Shown one piece after another: positions 5,272 to 12,541 of a stretch of DNA of 12,807 nucleotides. The notes beneath the pieces are model-generated. The model worked only from the letters and a program-made list of their open reading frames with translations, had not been told where the DNA came from and ran no database searches. Every line of letters begins with the position of its first letter. The first letter of the stretch is position 1. The position numbers were made by a program, and so were the translations under genes. The stretch is from CAKZRD01 sp038886595 (GTDB lineage Archaea; Nanobdellota; Nanobdellia; Pacearchaeales; GW2011-AR1): the NCBI GenBank assembly GCA_038886595.1, contig JAWALV010000015.1:1-12807 (forward strand). The letters are read 5' to 3'.

Positions 5272-5700
5272 ATGGAAAAATATATTCCTAAAATAATAAG
5301 TGTATCTCCAGATAGAATAATTCCTTATCATTTTGTTTTATCTGTAAAAAAAGAACTTATAGAAGATTATAAAAGAGGTAATTACATTCCTCCAATTCCT
5401 ATTATATCTGCTCCAAAAGAATTTAGGAAAGAAGGAGATTATATAAACTATAATGGGCATCATAGAACGCTAGCGGCAAAATTAGCAAAAGTTTTTCCTC
5501 TTTGTATTTTATTAGATAATTGGGAAGACATAGAATATCTTATAAAAAATCCTCCTATTTGGAACGGACAAATTTATCCAGAGCTTATAGAAGGTTTAGA
5601 AAAAAATTTTGAAGCTCATAAAAACTTTATAATTTCGGAAGCTAAAAGATTAAAGGATCTTAGGAGAATTGCAAACGAAAAAAGAATAAATATTAATTAA
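5272..5700 (+). CDS. Solitary ParB/sulfiredoxin-fold protein
   Basis: A 142-residue protein built around the ParB/Srx fold. The segment YIPPIPIISAPKEF (38-51) forms the first strand pair, and NGHHRTLAA (61-69) is the family's G-x-x-R nucleotide-binding box, with R65 as the conserved arginine. A helical C-terminal part (103-136) follows, rich in Lys and Glu. There is no helix-turn-helix DNA-binding domain like that of true ParB, and no ParA neighbour, so chromosome partitioning is unlikely. Members of this fold include sulfiredoxin, small nucleases and an archaeal ADP-dependent free-serine kinase. The G-H-H-R box is compatible with nucleotide use, but the substrate is unknown. It has its own promoter and sits alone between tRNA-Tyr and thpR. 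Confidence 0.75.
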   Translation: MEKYIPKIISVSPDRIIPYHFVLSVKKELIEDYKRGNYIPPIPIISAPKEFRKEGDYINYNGHHRTLAAKLAKVFPLCILLDNWEDIEYLIKNPPIWNGQIYPELIEGLEKNFEAHKNFIISEAKRLKDLRRIANEKRININ

Positions 5701-5710
5701 ATAAAAAAAT

Positions 5711-5719
5711 CTTTAAATT
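5711..5719 (+). promoter_or_regulatory. TATA box of thpR
   Basis: CTTTAAATT is centred about 24 bp before the ATG at 5739, in the 38-bp gap after the ParB-like gene, which predicts a leaderless thpR transcript. Confidence 0.45.
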
Positions 5720-5738
5720 CTTTTTTTGAAAAATAATC

Positions 5739-6260
5739 ATGAGGGTTTTTATCTGTTTAGAAATTCCAAAAGAAATAAAAAAAATAATAAAAAAAATCCA
5801 AGAAGATCTTCCAGAATTCGAAGGCAAAAAAACAGAAGAAGAAAATTTACATTTAACTTTAAAGTTTTTAGGAGAAGTAAACTCAGAAATTTTGAAAAAA
5901 ATAAAAGAAAGTTTATCTAAAATAAGGTTTAAAAAATTCAAAGCTAAACTGGGAAAGATTGGTGTTTTTGATGATAATTTTGTTAGAATAGTGTGGATAA
6001 AAGTAGAAAATTGCAACGATCTTCAAAAGGAAATTGACGAAAATCTTTATGATATTTTTGAAAAAGAAAGGAGATTCATATCACATTTAACTATTGCAAG
6101 AGTTAAAAAATTAAAAAACAAAAATGACTTCCTAAGAAAATTAGAACTTATAGAATTTTCAAAAAATGATTTTTTGGTTGACTCATTTTATCTAAAAGAA
6201 TCTATATTGACAAAAGAAAAACCTATTTATACTAATTTGGGTGTCTATTTTTTAAGTTAA
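5739..6260 (+). CDS. thpR: RNA 2',3'-cyclic phosphodiesterase (2'-5' RNA ligase family)
   Basis: A 173-residue member of the 2H phosphoesterase family. Its two catalytic H-x-T-x motifs are HLTL (38-41) and HLTI (116-119), and the N-terminus MRVFICLEIP and the LKFLGEV segment after the first motif are characteristic. The family opens 2',3'-cyclic phosphates to 2'-phosphates, and members were first found by their ability to join tRNA halves through 2'-5' bonds in vitro. The physiological role in archaea is unsettled. It is full length for the family and lies about 0.6 kb from an intron-containing tRNA gene, which may be coincidence. Its stop codon overlaps the convergent TBP gene by 4 bp. Confidence 0.9.
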   Translation: MRVFICLEIPKEIKKIIKKIQEDLPEFEGKKTEEENLHLTLKFLGEVNSEILKKIKESLSKIRFKKFKAKLGKIGVFDDNFVRIVWIKVENCNDLQKEIDENLYDIFEKERRFISHLTIARVKKLKNKNDFLRKLELIEFSKNDFLVDSFYLKESILTKEKPIYTNLGVYFLS

Positions 6261-6841
6261 AATATATTTTCTTCAGATAAATCTTTTTCTTTTATAGATT
6301 TTATAGCTTTTTTTATGTTCTCATTAAGTTGTTTCATTGAATCCTCTAATTGTTCTTTATTCTTAGTTCCAGTACAAACAAACTTCCCGTTAGTGAAAAG
6401 TAAGAATGTAGCTGTTGGTTTTATTAATTTATAAACGAGGCCTGGAAATTGCTCTGGTTCATATTCTGTATTTTCTAATTCTAAAGATAAAAGGTTTAAA
6501 TTTAAATTCAACTCTATTTCTCCAGAAGCAACAATGTTTTGAACAGTTATTCTTGGTACAATGGTTACTTTAACACCTATTTTTTTTAGTTGTTTTATTA
6601 CTTGATTTACAACTTCCCTTACTTGATTTACCGATTTTACTCCTGTACAAACAAGTTTTCCAGAAGAGAAAACTAAAACCGCAGATTTTGGATTTTTTAT
6701 TCTTAAAACCAAACCTGGAAAAGTTTCAGGGTCATATTCTGTGTTTGGATGCATTTTTGCTAATTTTGATAGAGAAATCTCGGTTTCAAGCGAAGTTGTA
6801 GCAACAATATTTTGAACAGATAATTTGTTTTTTTTAACCAT
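6257..6841 (-). CDS. tbp: TATA-box-binding protein
   Basis: The general transcription factor that binds and bends the archaeal TATA box. The two pseudo-symmetric repeats are plain: VQNIVATTSL...FPGLVLRI...AVLVFSSGKLVCTG in residues 9-67, and VQNIVASGEI...FPGLVYKL...TFLLFTNGKFVCTG in residues 100-158. The phenylalanines that wedge into DNA correspond to F41/F58 and F132/F149. The protein is 194 residues, slightly longer than the core because of a charged C-terminal tail (KEKDLSEENIF), as in many archaeal TBPs. It has its own TATA box 25 bp upstream and ends in a 4-bp convergent overlap with thpR. It would recognise the TATA boxes seen across this window. Confidence 0.97.
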   Translation of the reverse strand: MVKKNKLSVQNIVATTSLETEISLSKLAKMHPNTEYDPETFPGLVLRIKNPKSAVLVFSSGKLVCTGVKSVNQVREVVNQVIKQLKKIGVKVTIVPRITVQNIVASGEIELNLNLNLLSLELENTEYEPEQFPGLVYKLIKPTATFLLFTNGKFVCTGTKNKEQLEDSMKQLNENIKKAIKSIKEKDLSEENIF

Positions 6842-6861
6842 TTAATTTTTTAGTTTATGTT

Positions 6862-6869
6862 TATTTAAA
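6862..6869 (-). promoter_or_regulatory. TATA box of tbp
   Basis: On the minus strand TTTAAATA is centred 25 bp before the TBP start codon, so the transcript should be leaderless. It lies in the 41-bp gap after tRNA-Gln, overlapping the T-run where tRNA transcription probably ends. Confidence 0.6.
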
Positions 6870-6882
6870 AAGCTTTCTTTTA

Positions 6883-6955
6883 TAGCCCCACCAGGATTCG
6901 AACCTGGGCCACAGGCTCCAAAGGCCTGTATCCTTGACCGCTAGACGATGGGGCT
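6883..6955 (-). tRNA. tRNA-Gln (anticodon TTG)
   Basis: Reading the minus strand, the acceptor stem AGCCCCA pairs with TGGGGCT, the anticodon arm is CAGGC-CTTTGGA-GCCTG with anticodon TTG, and the T arm is CCAGG-TTCGAAT-CCTGG. There is no intron. CCA is not encoded, and the discriminator is A. The A1-T72 first pair is the feature by which archaeal GatDE recognises tRNA-Gln, and gatD is encoded 1.1 kb away. So this tRNA is probably charged with Glu first and then amidated. Confidence 0.95.
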
Positions 6956-6975
6956 CTAATTTTAATAACTAATAA

Positions 6976-6986
6976 AGATTTTTAAG
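6976..6986 (-). promoter_or_regulatory. Candidate TATA box of tRNA-Gln
   Basis: On the minus strand CCTTAAAAATC lies about 25 bp upstream of the mature tRNA 5' end, in the 37-bp gap after the Kae1 stop. The distance fits, but a nearby CTTTATTAG is an alternative. Confidence 0.35.
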
Positions 6987-6992
6987 GATTTC

Positions 6993-7991
6993 TTATTTCC
7001 ATAAAACATCAACCATGTCTGTTCTTTTTTTAGGATTAAAATCTACTTTATCAATTTCAGAAGGTTTATAAAAAATTCCTCTTTTAAACATTTTTAAACC
7101 TAAATAAGCTATCATTGCTCCATTATCAACAAGAAATTTTTTTTCTGGAATGAAAAGTTTACATCCTCTTTCTTCACACATTATTCTACACATTTCTTGA
7201 AGACGGGAATTGCAGGCCACTCCTCCTCCCAAAACAAGTTCTTTTTTTCCTAAATGAGCGATAGCTCTTTCACTGGCCTCGACCAACATAGAAAAGATAG
7301 TTTCTTGCATCGAAAATGATAAGTCTTCAATTTTTTCTCCTTTATTTTTTAAGTGTATTAATTTAGTCAAAATACCTGAAAAAGAAATATCCATTCCTTT
7401 TATTGAATAAGGAAGTTCAATATATTTTTTACCTTTTTTTGCCAATTCTTCTATTTTTGGTCCACCTGGAAAACCTATTCCAACTTCTCTTGCAAAACAA
7501 TCAATAAAATTCCCTACTCCTAAATCTAAAGTTTCTCCGAAAACCCTATATTTTTTTCCTTCATAAGCAATTATTTGTGTATTTGCTCCAGAAACATATA
7601 ATAAGACAGGATCTTTCGATCCGCAAATTTCTCCTATTTCTAAATGGGCAATGCAATGATTTACTCCAACAATAGGAATTTTTAGTTTCTTTGCCAATTT
7701 TTTAGTAAACTCTGTTCCAACAGAAAGACAAGGAGCTAATCCAGGAGAATCAGAAAAAGCTATTGCAATTATTTCTTCTTCCGAAATTTTTGTTTCTTTT
7801 AAACTTTTTTGAAATAAATTATAGGAAACTTTTTTGTGGTGTTCTGCTGCTTCAGAAGGAACTATTCCCCCTCTTTCTGTTGTAAAAACATCCTTTAAAT
7901 TAGATACAATATTAAAATTTTCATCTATAATTCCAACACCGAAAGTATGCGCTGTTGTTTCTATTCCAATAAGGTATTTTTTCTTTTTCAT
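6993..7991 (-). CDS. kae1: Kae1, tRNA N6-threonylcarbamoyladenosine (t6A37) transferase
   Basis: The catalytic subunit of the KEOPS complex, which transfers a threonylcarbamoyl group to A37 of ANN-decoding tRNAs. It is an ASKHA-fold ATPase-like protein with IGIETTAHTFGVG at 8-20. The metal-binding H-x-x-x-H is NHCIAHLE (H112, H116), the phosphate and substrate segment is YVSGANTQI (132-140), followed by GETLDLGVGN, and the last metal ligand is D289 in DNGAMIA. At 332 residues it is the stand-alone archaeal/eukaryotic form; no Bud32 kinase is fused to the C-terminus, as happens in some archaea. It is divergent to gatD across an 84-bp gap. Confidence 0.96.
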   Translation of the reverse strand: MKKKKYLIGIETTAHTFGVGIIDENFNIVSNLKDVFTTERGGIVPSEAAEHHKKVSYNLFQKSLKETKISEEEIIAIAFSDSPGLAPCLSVGTEFTKKLAKKLKIPIVGVNHCIAHLEIGEICGSKDPVLLYVSGANTQIIAYEGKKYRVFGETLDLGVGNFIDCFAREVGIGFPGGPKIEELAKKGKKYIELPYSIKGMDISFSGILTKLIHLKNKGEKIEDLSFSMQETIFSMLVEASERAIAHLGKKELVLGGGVACNSRLQEMCRIMCEERGCKLFIPEKKFLVDNGAMIAYLGLKMFKRGIFYKPSEIDKVDFNPKKRTDMVDVLWK

Positions 7992-8011
7992 AAAATTTAG
8001 AGAGAAAAAAA

Positions 8012-8024
8012 GCTTATATATATT
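8012..8024 (-). promoter_or_regulatory. TATA box of kae1
   Basis: On the minus strand AAATATATATAAG is centred about 27 bp before the Kae1 start codon, the best-placed box in the divergent gap. It supports the ATG at 7989-7991. Confidence 0.55.
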
Positions 8025-8030
8025 TCTATC

Positions 8031-8055
8031 TATAAATATAGTAAGTTTTTTATAG
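8031..8055 (+). promoter_or_regulatory. Promoter region of gatD
   Basis: Two possible boxes face gatD. TATAAATATA (8031-8040) would leave a short leader of about 14 bases. TTTTATAG (8048-8055) is 24 bp before the ATG and would give a leaderless mRNA. The sequence does not decide between them. Confidence 0.4.
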
Positions 8056-8075
8056 TAATTTTTCTTTTTTGTGAA

Positions 8076-9350
8076 ATGTTAAAAGAAAAAAAACTTTTTG
8101 TTGGAGATAAAGTTAAATTTAAATGTAGAGATAAAGATTGGGAAGGAATTGTTTTAGAGAGTTTTGATCCAGAAATAATTTTATTAAAATTGCCTTCTGG
8201 TTATAATATTGGTATAAGAGAAAGAGAAATTATAGATGTTGATGTTATAGAGAGAGCAAAAACAGAAGAAAAAGAGAAATTTAAATTAGAAAAAAATGAT
8301 AATCTCCCAAATGTTGTCTTAATAATTACTGGTGGAACTATTTCTTCTAGACTAGACACTAAAACTGGTGGGGTAATTCCAAGTTCTGAAGAAGATATAT
8401 TAAATATTTCTCCCGAAATAAAAAAAATTTGTAACATATACAAAATAGAAAAACCTTTTTTGAAATTTTCAGAGGATATGTGTTTTGGAGATTGGAAAAA
8501 GATAGCAGAAATATGTGAAAAATATTTAAATGATGATAAAGTTTCTGGTGTTGTTGTAACACATGGAACAGACTTTTTACATTATTCTGCTTCTGCTTTA
8601 TCCTTCATGTTAGGAAAATTAAATAAGCCTGTCGCTTTAACCTACTCACAAAGAAGTATAGATAGGGCTTCTACAGACGCCGCATTGAACTTATACTGTG
8701 CTTTTAAATACGCAATTTCAGATATAGCTGAAGTAGCAATTGTAGGTCATAAAGATTTAAATGATGATTTTTGTCTAGCAATGCCTGGAACAAGAGTTAG
8801 AAAAATGCACACATCAAGAAGAGACACTTTTAAAGTTATTAATTCAGAACCTATAGCAGAGATTTCGATAGACTCTTTTAATATTTTAAAAAGTTTTAAT
8901 GCTAGAGATAAGAAAAAAAAGATAAAAGCAAATACGCAGTATTCAGAAAAAGTTGCTTTAGTAAAGATCTATCCTGGCCAAGATCCTTCTGTTTTAGAAT
9001 ATTACAAAGAAAAACAATATAAAGGAATTGTTTTAGAGCTTGCAGGACTGGGACAGGTTCCTTCAACAAATTCAAAATATAATTTTTTACCAACCATTAA
9101 AAAAATTGTTGATAGCGGAGTAATTGTTTGTGGTACAGCCCAAACTATTTATGGTTCTTTAAATCTAAATGTTTATTCTAATGGGAGAGAGTTATTAAAA
9201 ACAGGCATAGTTCCTTTAAAAGACATGCTTTCTGAAACTGCTTTTGTTAAACTTTCTTGGTTATTGGGACAAAAGTCTTTATATGGAAAATTAGAAGAGA
9301 TTAAGAAAAAAATGTTAGAAAATTTTGTTGGAGAAATAAGTGATTATTGA
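8076..9350 (+). CDS. gatD: Glu-tRNA(Gln) amidotransferase subunit D
   Basis: The glutaminase/asparaginase-like subunit of the archaea-specific GatDE enzyme, which releases ammonia for converting Glu-tRNA(Gln) to Gln-tRNA(Gln). Residues 1-60 are the small beta-barrel N-terminal domain (VGDKVKFKCRDKDWEGIVLE). The asparaginase domain follows a charged linker. Catalytic residues visible are T88 in TGGTIS, T165-D166 in THGTDF and K243 in TRVRKMH. GKLNKPVALTYSQRS and AGLGQVPS are further conserved segments. At 424 residues it is full length. The partner GatE is not in the window. tRNA-Gln with its A1-T72 pair is close by, so product and substrate share the neighbourhood. Its stop overlaps the convergent surface-protein gene by 7 bp. 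Confidence 0.96.
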   Translation: MLKEKKLFVGDKVKFKCRDKDWEGIVLESFDPEIILLKLPSGYNIGIREREIIDVDVIERAKTEEKEKFKLEKNDNLPNVVLIITGGTISSRLDTKTGGVIPSSEEDILNISPEIKKICNIYKIEKPFLKFSEDMCFGDWKKIAEICEKYLNDDKVSGVVVTHGTDFLHYSASALSFMLGKLNKPVALTYSQRSIDRASTDAALNLYCAFKYAISDIAEVAIVGHKDLNDDFCLAMPGTRVRKMHTSRRDTFKVINSEPIAEISIDSFNILKSFNARDKKKKIKANTQYSEKVALVKIYPGQDPSVLEYYKEKQYKGIVLELAGLGQVPSTNSKYNFLPTIKKIVDSGVIVCGTAQTIYGSLNLNVYSNGRELLKTGIVPLKDMLSETAFVKLSWLLGQKSLYGKLEEIKKKMLENFVGEISDY

Positions 9351-12300
9351 ATAAAAATATTGTTATAACAAAAAGAATTTCTAAAATTATCTTCACATCT
9401 TATAAAATAATTTTCTCCCTTTCTTATTTTAAACCTTAATTCTCTTTCTTTTACTTTTTCCATTCTAGTTCCGTTAAATAAAACAGAGTCACAGTTTTTT
9501 TCAGATATCATACAAGAAGAGTTCTCATCTAAAACTATCTTTAAGAAACCTTTATCGTTGTAAATTCTAATTATTTTTGGAGGATAATTGTCTTTTAATA
9601 AATTAAATTCATAACTTAAATTTGCTTTATTATTCGCTATATCTTCACAAAAAATTTCAATTGTATAGGTTCCTTCATTTATATTAAACAAATTATCAGA
9701 ATGTAATGAAGCATTTGTGCTGTTGAATTTTTTCCAAGAAGATAAAAAATCCTCAAAAGCCAATCTCCATTTGCAAATAGCCTTGCCATTTTCTGCACCA
9801 TCTGAAGTTCTTATATTGAAAGGAACTGTTCTATTATTTAGTTCTATAAAAATTTCTTTTTTTAGAGAAATATTAGAAATTAGGAGTTCTTTTGAAGGTT
9901 TTAAGACATATTCAATAGCTCTATCATTTTCATTTCTACTATAAAATTCATCTTCTTTTTCTTCAAGCCAAGGTTGGTCTTTGCAATTTATAAAGAATTT
10001 AGTTTCTTTTCCTATTTCTTCTGAAATCAAATTGCCTTCGCACCAATAACCATTAATTATGTTTTCTTCCTTGACTTCAGTATCACAAGAAAACTTATTT
10101 TTGTTTTCATTTATTTCATTTTCTTCTAGCATTTCTTCAAAACCTTTGTTTTCTAAACTCCAATAACATTCGGCAGGTTCACTAAGTCTGAATTTTATTT
10201 TCTTTTCTTTTTTATTAAATTCAAAATAAGAGTTTGTTGGAGGAATAAAATCAAGTATTGAAGGAGGCAATTTATCAGGAGTTTGCATAACATCCAAATC
10301 TAATTTAACTTCTTTTACATTTCCAGCCAAATCTTCACACATTATAAAAAAACTATATTTTCCATCTCTATTTATAAATGGGTAAATTTTTATATCTTCC
10401 TCTTCAATTATTTTACCTGGAAGAGACAATATAAATTCATGAATCCTATCTATTTTTTTAGTTGTCTCATATTTCATGTTTTCAATATTCATTCTTCCAG
10501 AAGTTAAATCAAATTTGCAATAACTATCTTCATTTGTTTCTATTTTTATTTTTACAGAGCTAAAAGGAGGTATTGGATTTTTTGGGTCTTGGTCAATATT
10601 GATTTCTGGAGGTGTTAAGTCATCTTTAGAATAACATAAACCTTTTTCAAAATCTAATCTTCTAAAACCGCAGTTTTTTCCTATTGAGCCACATTTATAT
10701 TCTGTGCAAGGTAGACCATCTGATCCACATAAAGAACAATTTACTTTTCCTAAAATTTCATTCCAAGACTTACATTCAAAAGGATAAATAAAACTAATTT
10801 CTTTTTTAGATATTGATTTTACGGGAATTTTTGTGAAATTGGCTTTTGTTCCACTCAAAAAATTTAACCAATTATTTTTTAAACCGCAATCTCCTATAGA
10901 AGAACATCTTTCATTTAGAATTTCTAAGGTTTTTTCTTCTATTGGAATTTTATTAGACTTTCTTTTTTGAACATCGGAAACTAAAGAGGAATAAATATTA
11001 TTGAAAAGAAACCCGTTTGTATCTGGGCCAGACCAACCATAATCTATAAGTAAACCTAAAACTTTTTCATTGTTTAACCTGAAACCCTTTCTAGAAAAAA
11101 AGTTTATTTCTTTATTATAATCTCCTATTGAACAAATGTTTGTCCTCTTTCTATTATTAAAATTATCACCAGGAGAAATTTTTGGCAAACATAATTCTAG
11201 ATTTAAGTTATTTATGGCTTCATTATTGAGATTATATTCGCAAATTTCTTCTTGACTTTTTTCTATATATTGTCTTCTTTCATTTTCTGTTGTTTTTTTA
11301 TCGCAAACGTAAAAACATTCTGAAAATTTTGAACTTATTACTTTCTCGCCAACTTTAAAAAAATAATAATTTATTTTTTCTTTAGATTTTTTTTCAACAC
11401 AGACATAAAGACATGGTTGATTTGCAAAATTTATTGAATTTAATGAGTTAAGATAATTTTTATTGATGTAATTACAACCAAAAAAGCAAAAACTTTCTCT
11501 TCTATTTATTTTATTACAAAAATAATCACAATTTAAATTAGTTTCTATATTTTTTTTAGTACAAATTATATTTGGATTGAATACATAACAAAATTCAGTG
11601 TTGCATTTACTTTCATCGATTTTTTTATTGGTTATTGGGTCTGGTTCTTCTAAATTAGCATCTAAACAACTATCCCAAGGGTTTTCGACACACTTTGCAT
11701 TCTTTTTATTTGCATCAGGTATACAAATACCTCTTCTATAATCCATACAGTTCTCTGTTATTATTTCACCATCAATACAAATTTGTCTATAAAAAATACT
11801 ACCTACTTTTTCTTTGAAGTGAGTTTTTTTTCCTTCATAACTAGTAAAATTTAATTTTCTTATATCTTCAAAAAAGATTTTTCCATCTAAACCAATACAC
11901 CAACTTTCCCCACTCATTCTAAGATTTCCTTCTTTGTCTATACAACCAACATTCCCACAATATGCATTATTTGAATTTTTTTGTTTACAAATTTTTCCTT
12001 CATCATAATTACACACTTCAAACAAAGAGTCTCTATTTCCACACGAATCTAAAAAATAAACATTTCCATCCTGAAAACATTTTGTTTTGTTTGTCTTTAC
12101 ACAAGTAGTATTTAAAGAAGGATGGGAACAAGATATATTTTCATGGAACTTTCCCCCTACACATTTGTTTTTTTCTATAAAGGAACATCTTCTATCATTA
12201 TAGACACAAGCACCAGTATTTGCTTGAGAAAAATAATTAAAACATTGTTCTTGATTTATAGCTTCTCTCCAATCAGTATTAAAACCAAAATAAGCGGAAT

Positions 12301-12541
12301 AAAACTCGCAATTTTTCTTTGTTGTAAATAATACAGATAAACCTAAAAAACAACAACCTTTAGAACATTCATTTTTAGAGCTACATGAACCTTCTGTAAA
12401 AAGACCTCCATTTTTCGTACAAGTAGGCTCACTAACTCTTTCAGAACATAATCCGTTCTCTTCATAAAAACAACAACCTTGTGCTTTGACATTAATAATA
12501 AAAAAAATTACAAAAATTGATAAGATAATTATTTTTTTCAT
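9344..12541 (-). CDS. Large secreted cysteine-rich protein with four C-terminal Ig-like modules
   Basis: A 1065-residue exported protein of unknown function. Residues 1-20 are a signal peptide ending VKA, with probable cleavage before Q21. The mature N-terminal half is dense in cysteine, starting with two double-Cys segments (GCCFYE at 22-27 and GCCFLG at 62-67), which implies many disulfides and an extracellular life. From about 650 four beta-sandwich-like modules follow, often opened by D-x-x-P-P. Each has an early C-x-F/W/I cysteine and a late C-E/K-D: C675/C735, C792/C853, C923/C965, C1010/C1049. Many N-x-S/T sequons suit archaeal N-glycosylation. No C-terminal membrane anchor is visible, so it is secreted or held by partners. 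It is coupled to the upstream gene by a 4-bp ATGA overlap. Adhesion or cell-surface structure is plausible, not shown. Confidence 0.88.
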   Translation of the reverse strand: MKKIIILSIFVIFFIINVKAQGCCFYEENGLCSERVSEPTCTKNGGLFTEGSCSSKNECSKGCCFLGLSVLFTTKKNCEFYSAYFGFNTDWREAINQEQCFNYFSQANTGACVYNDRRCSFIEKNKCVGGKFHENISCSHPSLNTTCVKTNKTKCFQDGNVYFLDSCGNRDSLFEVCNYDEGKICKQKNSNNAYCGNVGCIDKEGNLRMSGESWCIGLDGKIFFEDIRKLNFTSYEGKKTHFKEKVGSIFYRQICIDGEIITENCMDYRRGICIPDANKKNAKCVENPWDSCLDANLEEPDPITNKKIDESKCNTEFCYVFNPNIICTKKNIETNLNCDYFCNKINRRESFCFFGCNYINKNYLNSLNSINFANQPCLYVCVEKKSKEKINYYFFKVGEKVISSKFSECFYVCDKKTTENERRQYIEKSQEEICEYNLNNEAINNLNLELCLPKISPGDNFNNRKRTNICSIGDYNKEINFFSRKGFRLNNEKVLGLLIDYGWSGPDTNGFLFNNIYSSLVSDVQKRKSNKIPIEEKTLEILNERCSSIGDCGLKNNWLNFLSGTKANFTKIPVKSISKKEISFIYPFECKSWNEILGKVNCSLCGSDGLPCTEYKCGSIGKNCGFRRLDFEKGLCYSKDDLTPPEINIDQDPKNPIPPFSSVKIKIETNEDSYCKFDLTSGRMNIENMKYETTKKIDRIHEFILSLPGKIIEEEDIKIYPFINRDGKYSFFIMCEDLAGNVKEVKLDLDVMQTPDKLPPSILDFIPPTNSYFEFNKKEKKIKFRLSEPAECYWSLENKGFEEMLEENEINENKNKFSCDTEVKEENIINGYWCEGNLISEEIGKETKFFINCKDQPWLEEKEDEFYSRNENDRAIEYVLKPSKELLISNISLKKEIFIELNNRTVPFNIRTSDGAENGKAICKWRLAFEDFLSSWKKFNSTNASLHSDNLFNINEGTYTIEIFCEDIANNKANLSYEFNLLKDNYPPKIIRIYNDKGFLKIVLDENSSCMISEKNCDSVLFNGTRMEKVKERELRFKIRKGENYFIRCEDNFRNSFCYNNIFIQ

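Noticed and set aside
5272..5700. Chromosome- or plasmid-partition ParB.
   Set aside because: No helix-turn-helix, no ParA gene and no parS-like repeats nearby.
5693..6016. Antisense frame opposite thpR.
   Set aside because: Lies opposite the catalytic region of a clear ThpR; composition is that of a complement shadow.
8201..8562. Antisense frames within gatD.
   Set aside because: Low-complexity translations opposite a fully conserved gatD; no start signal of their own.
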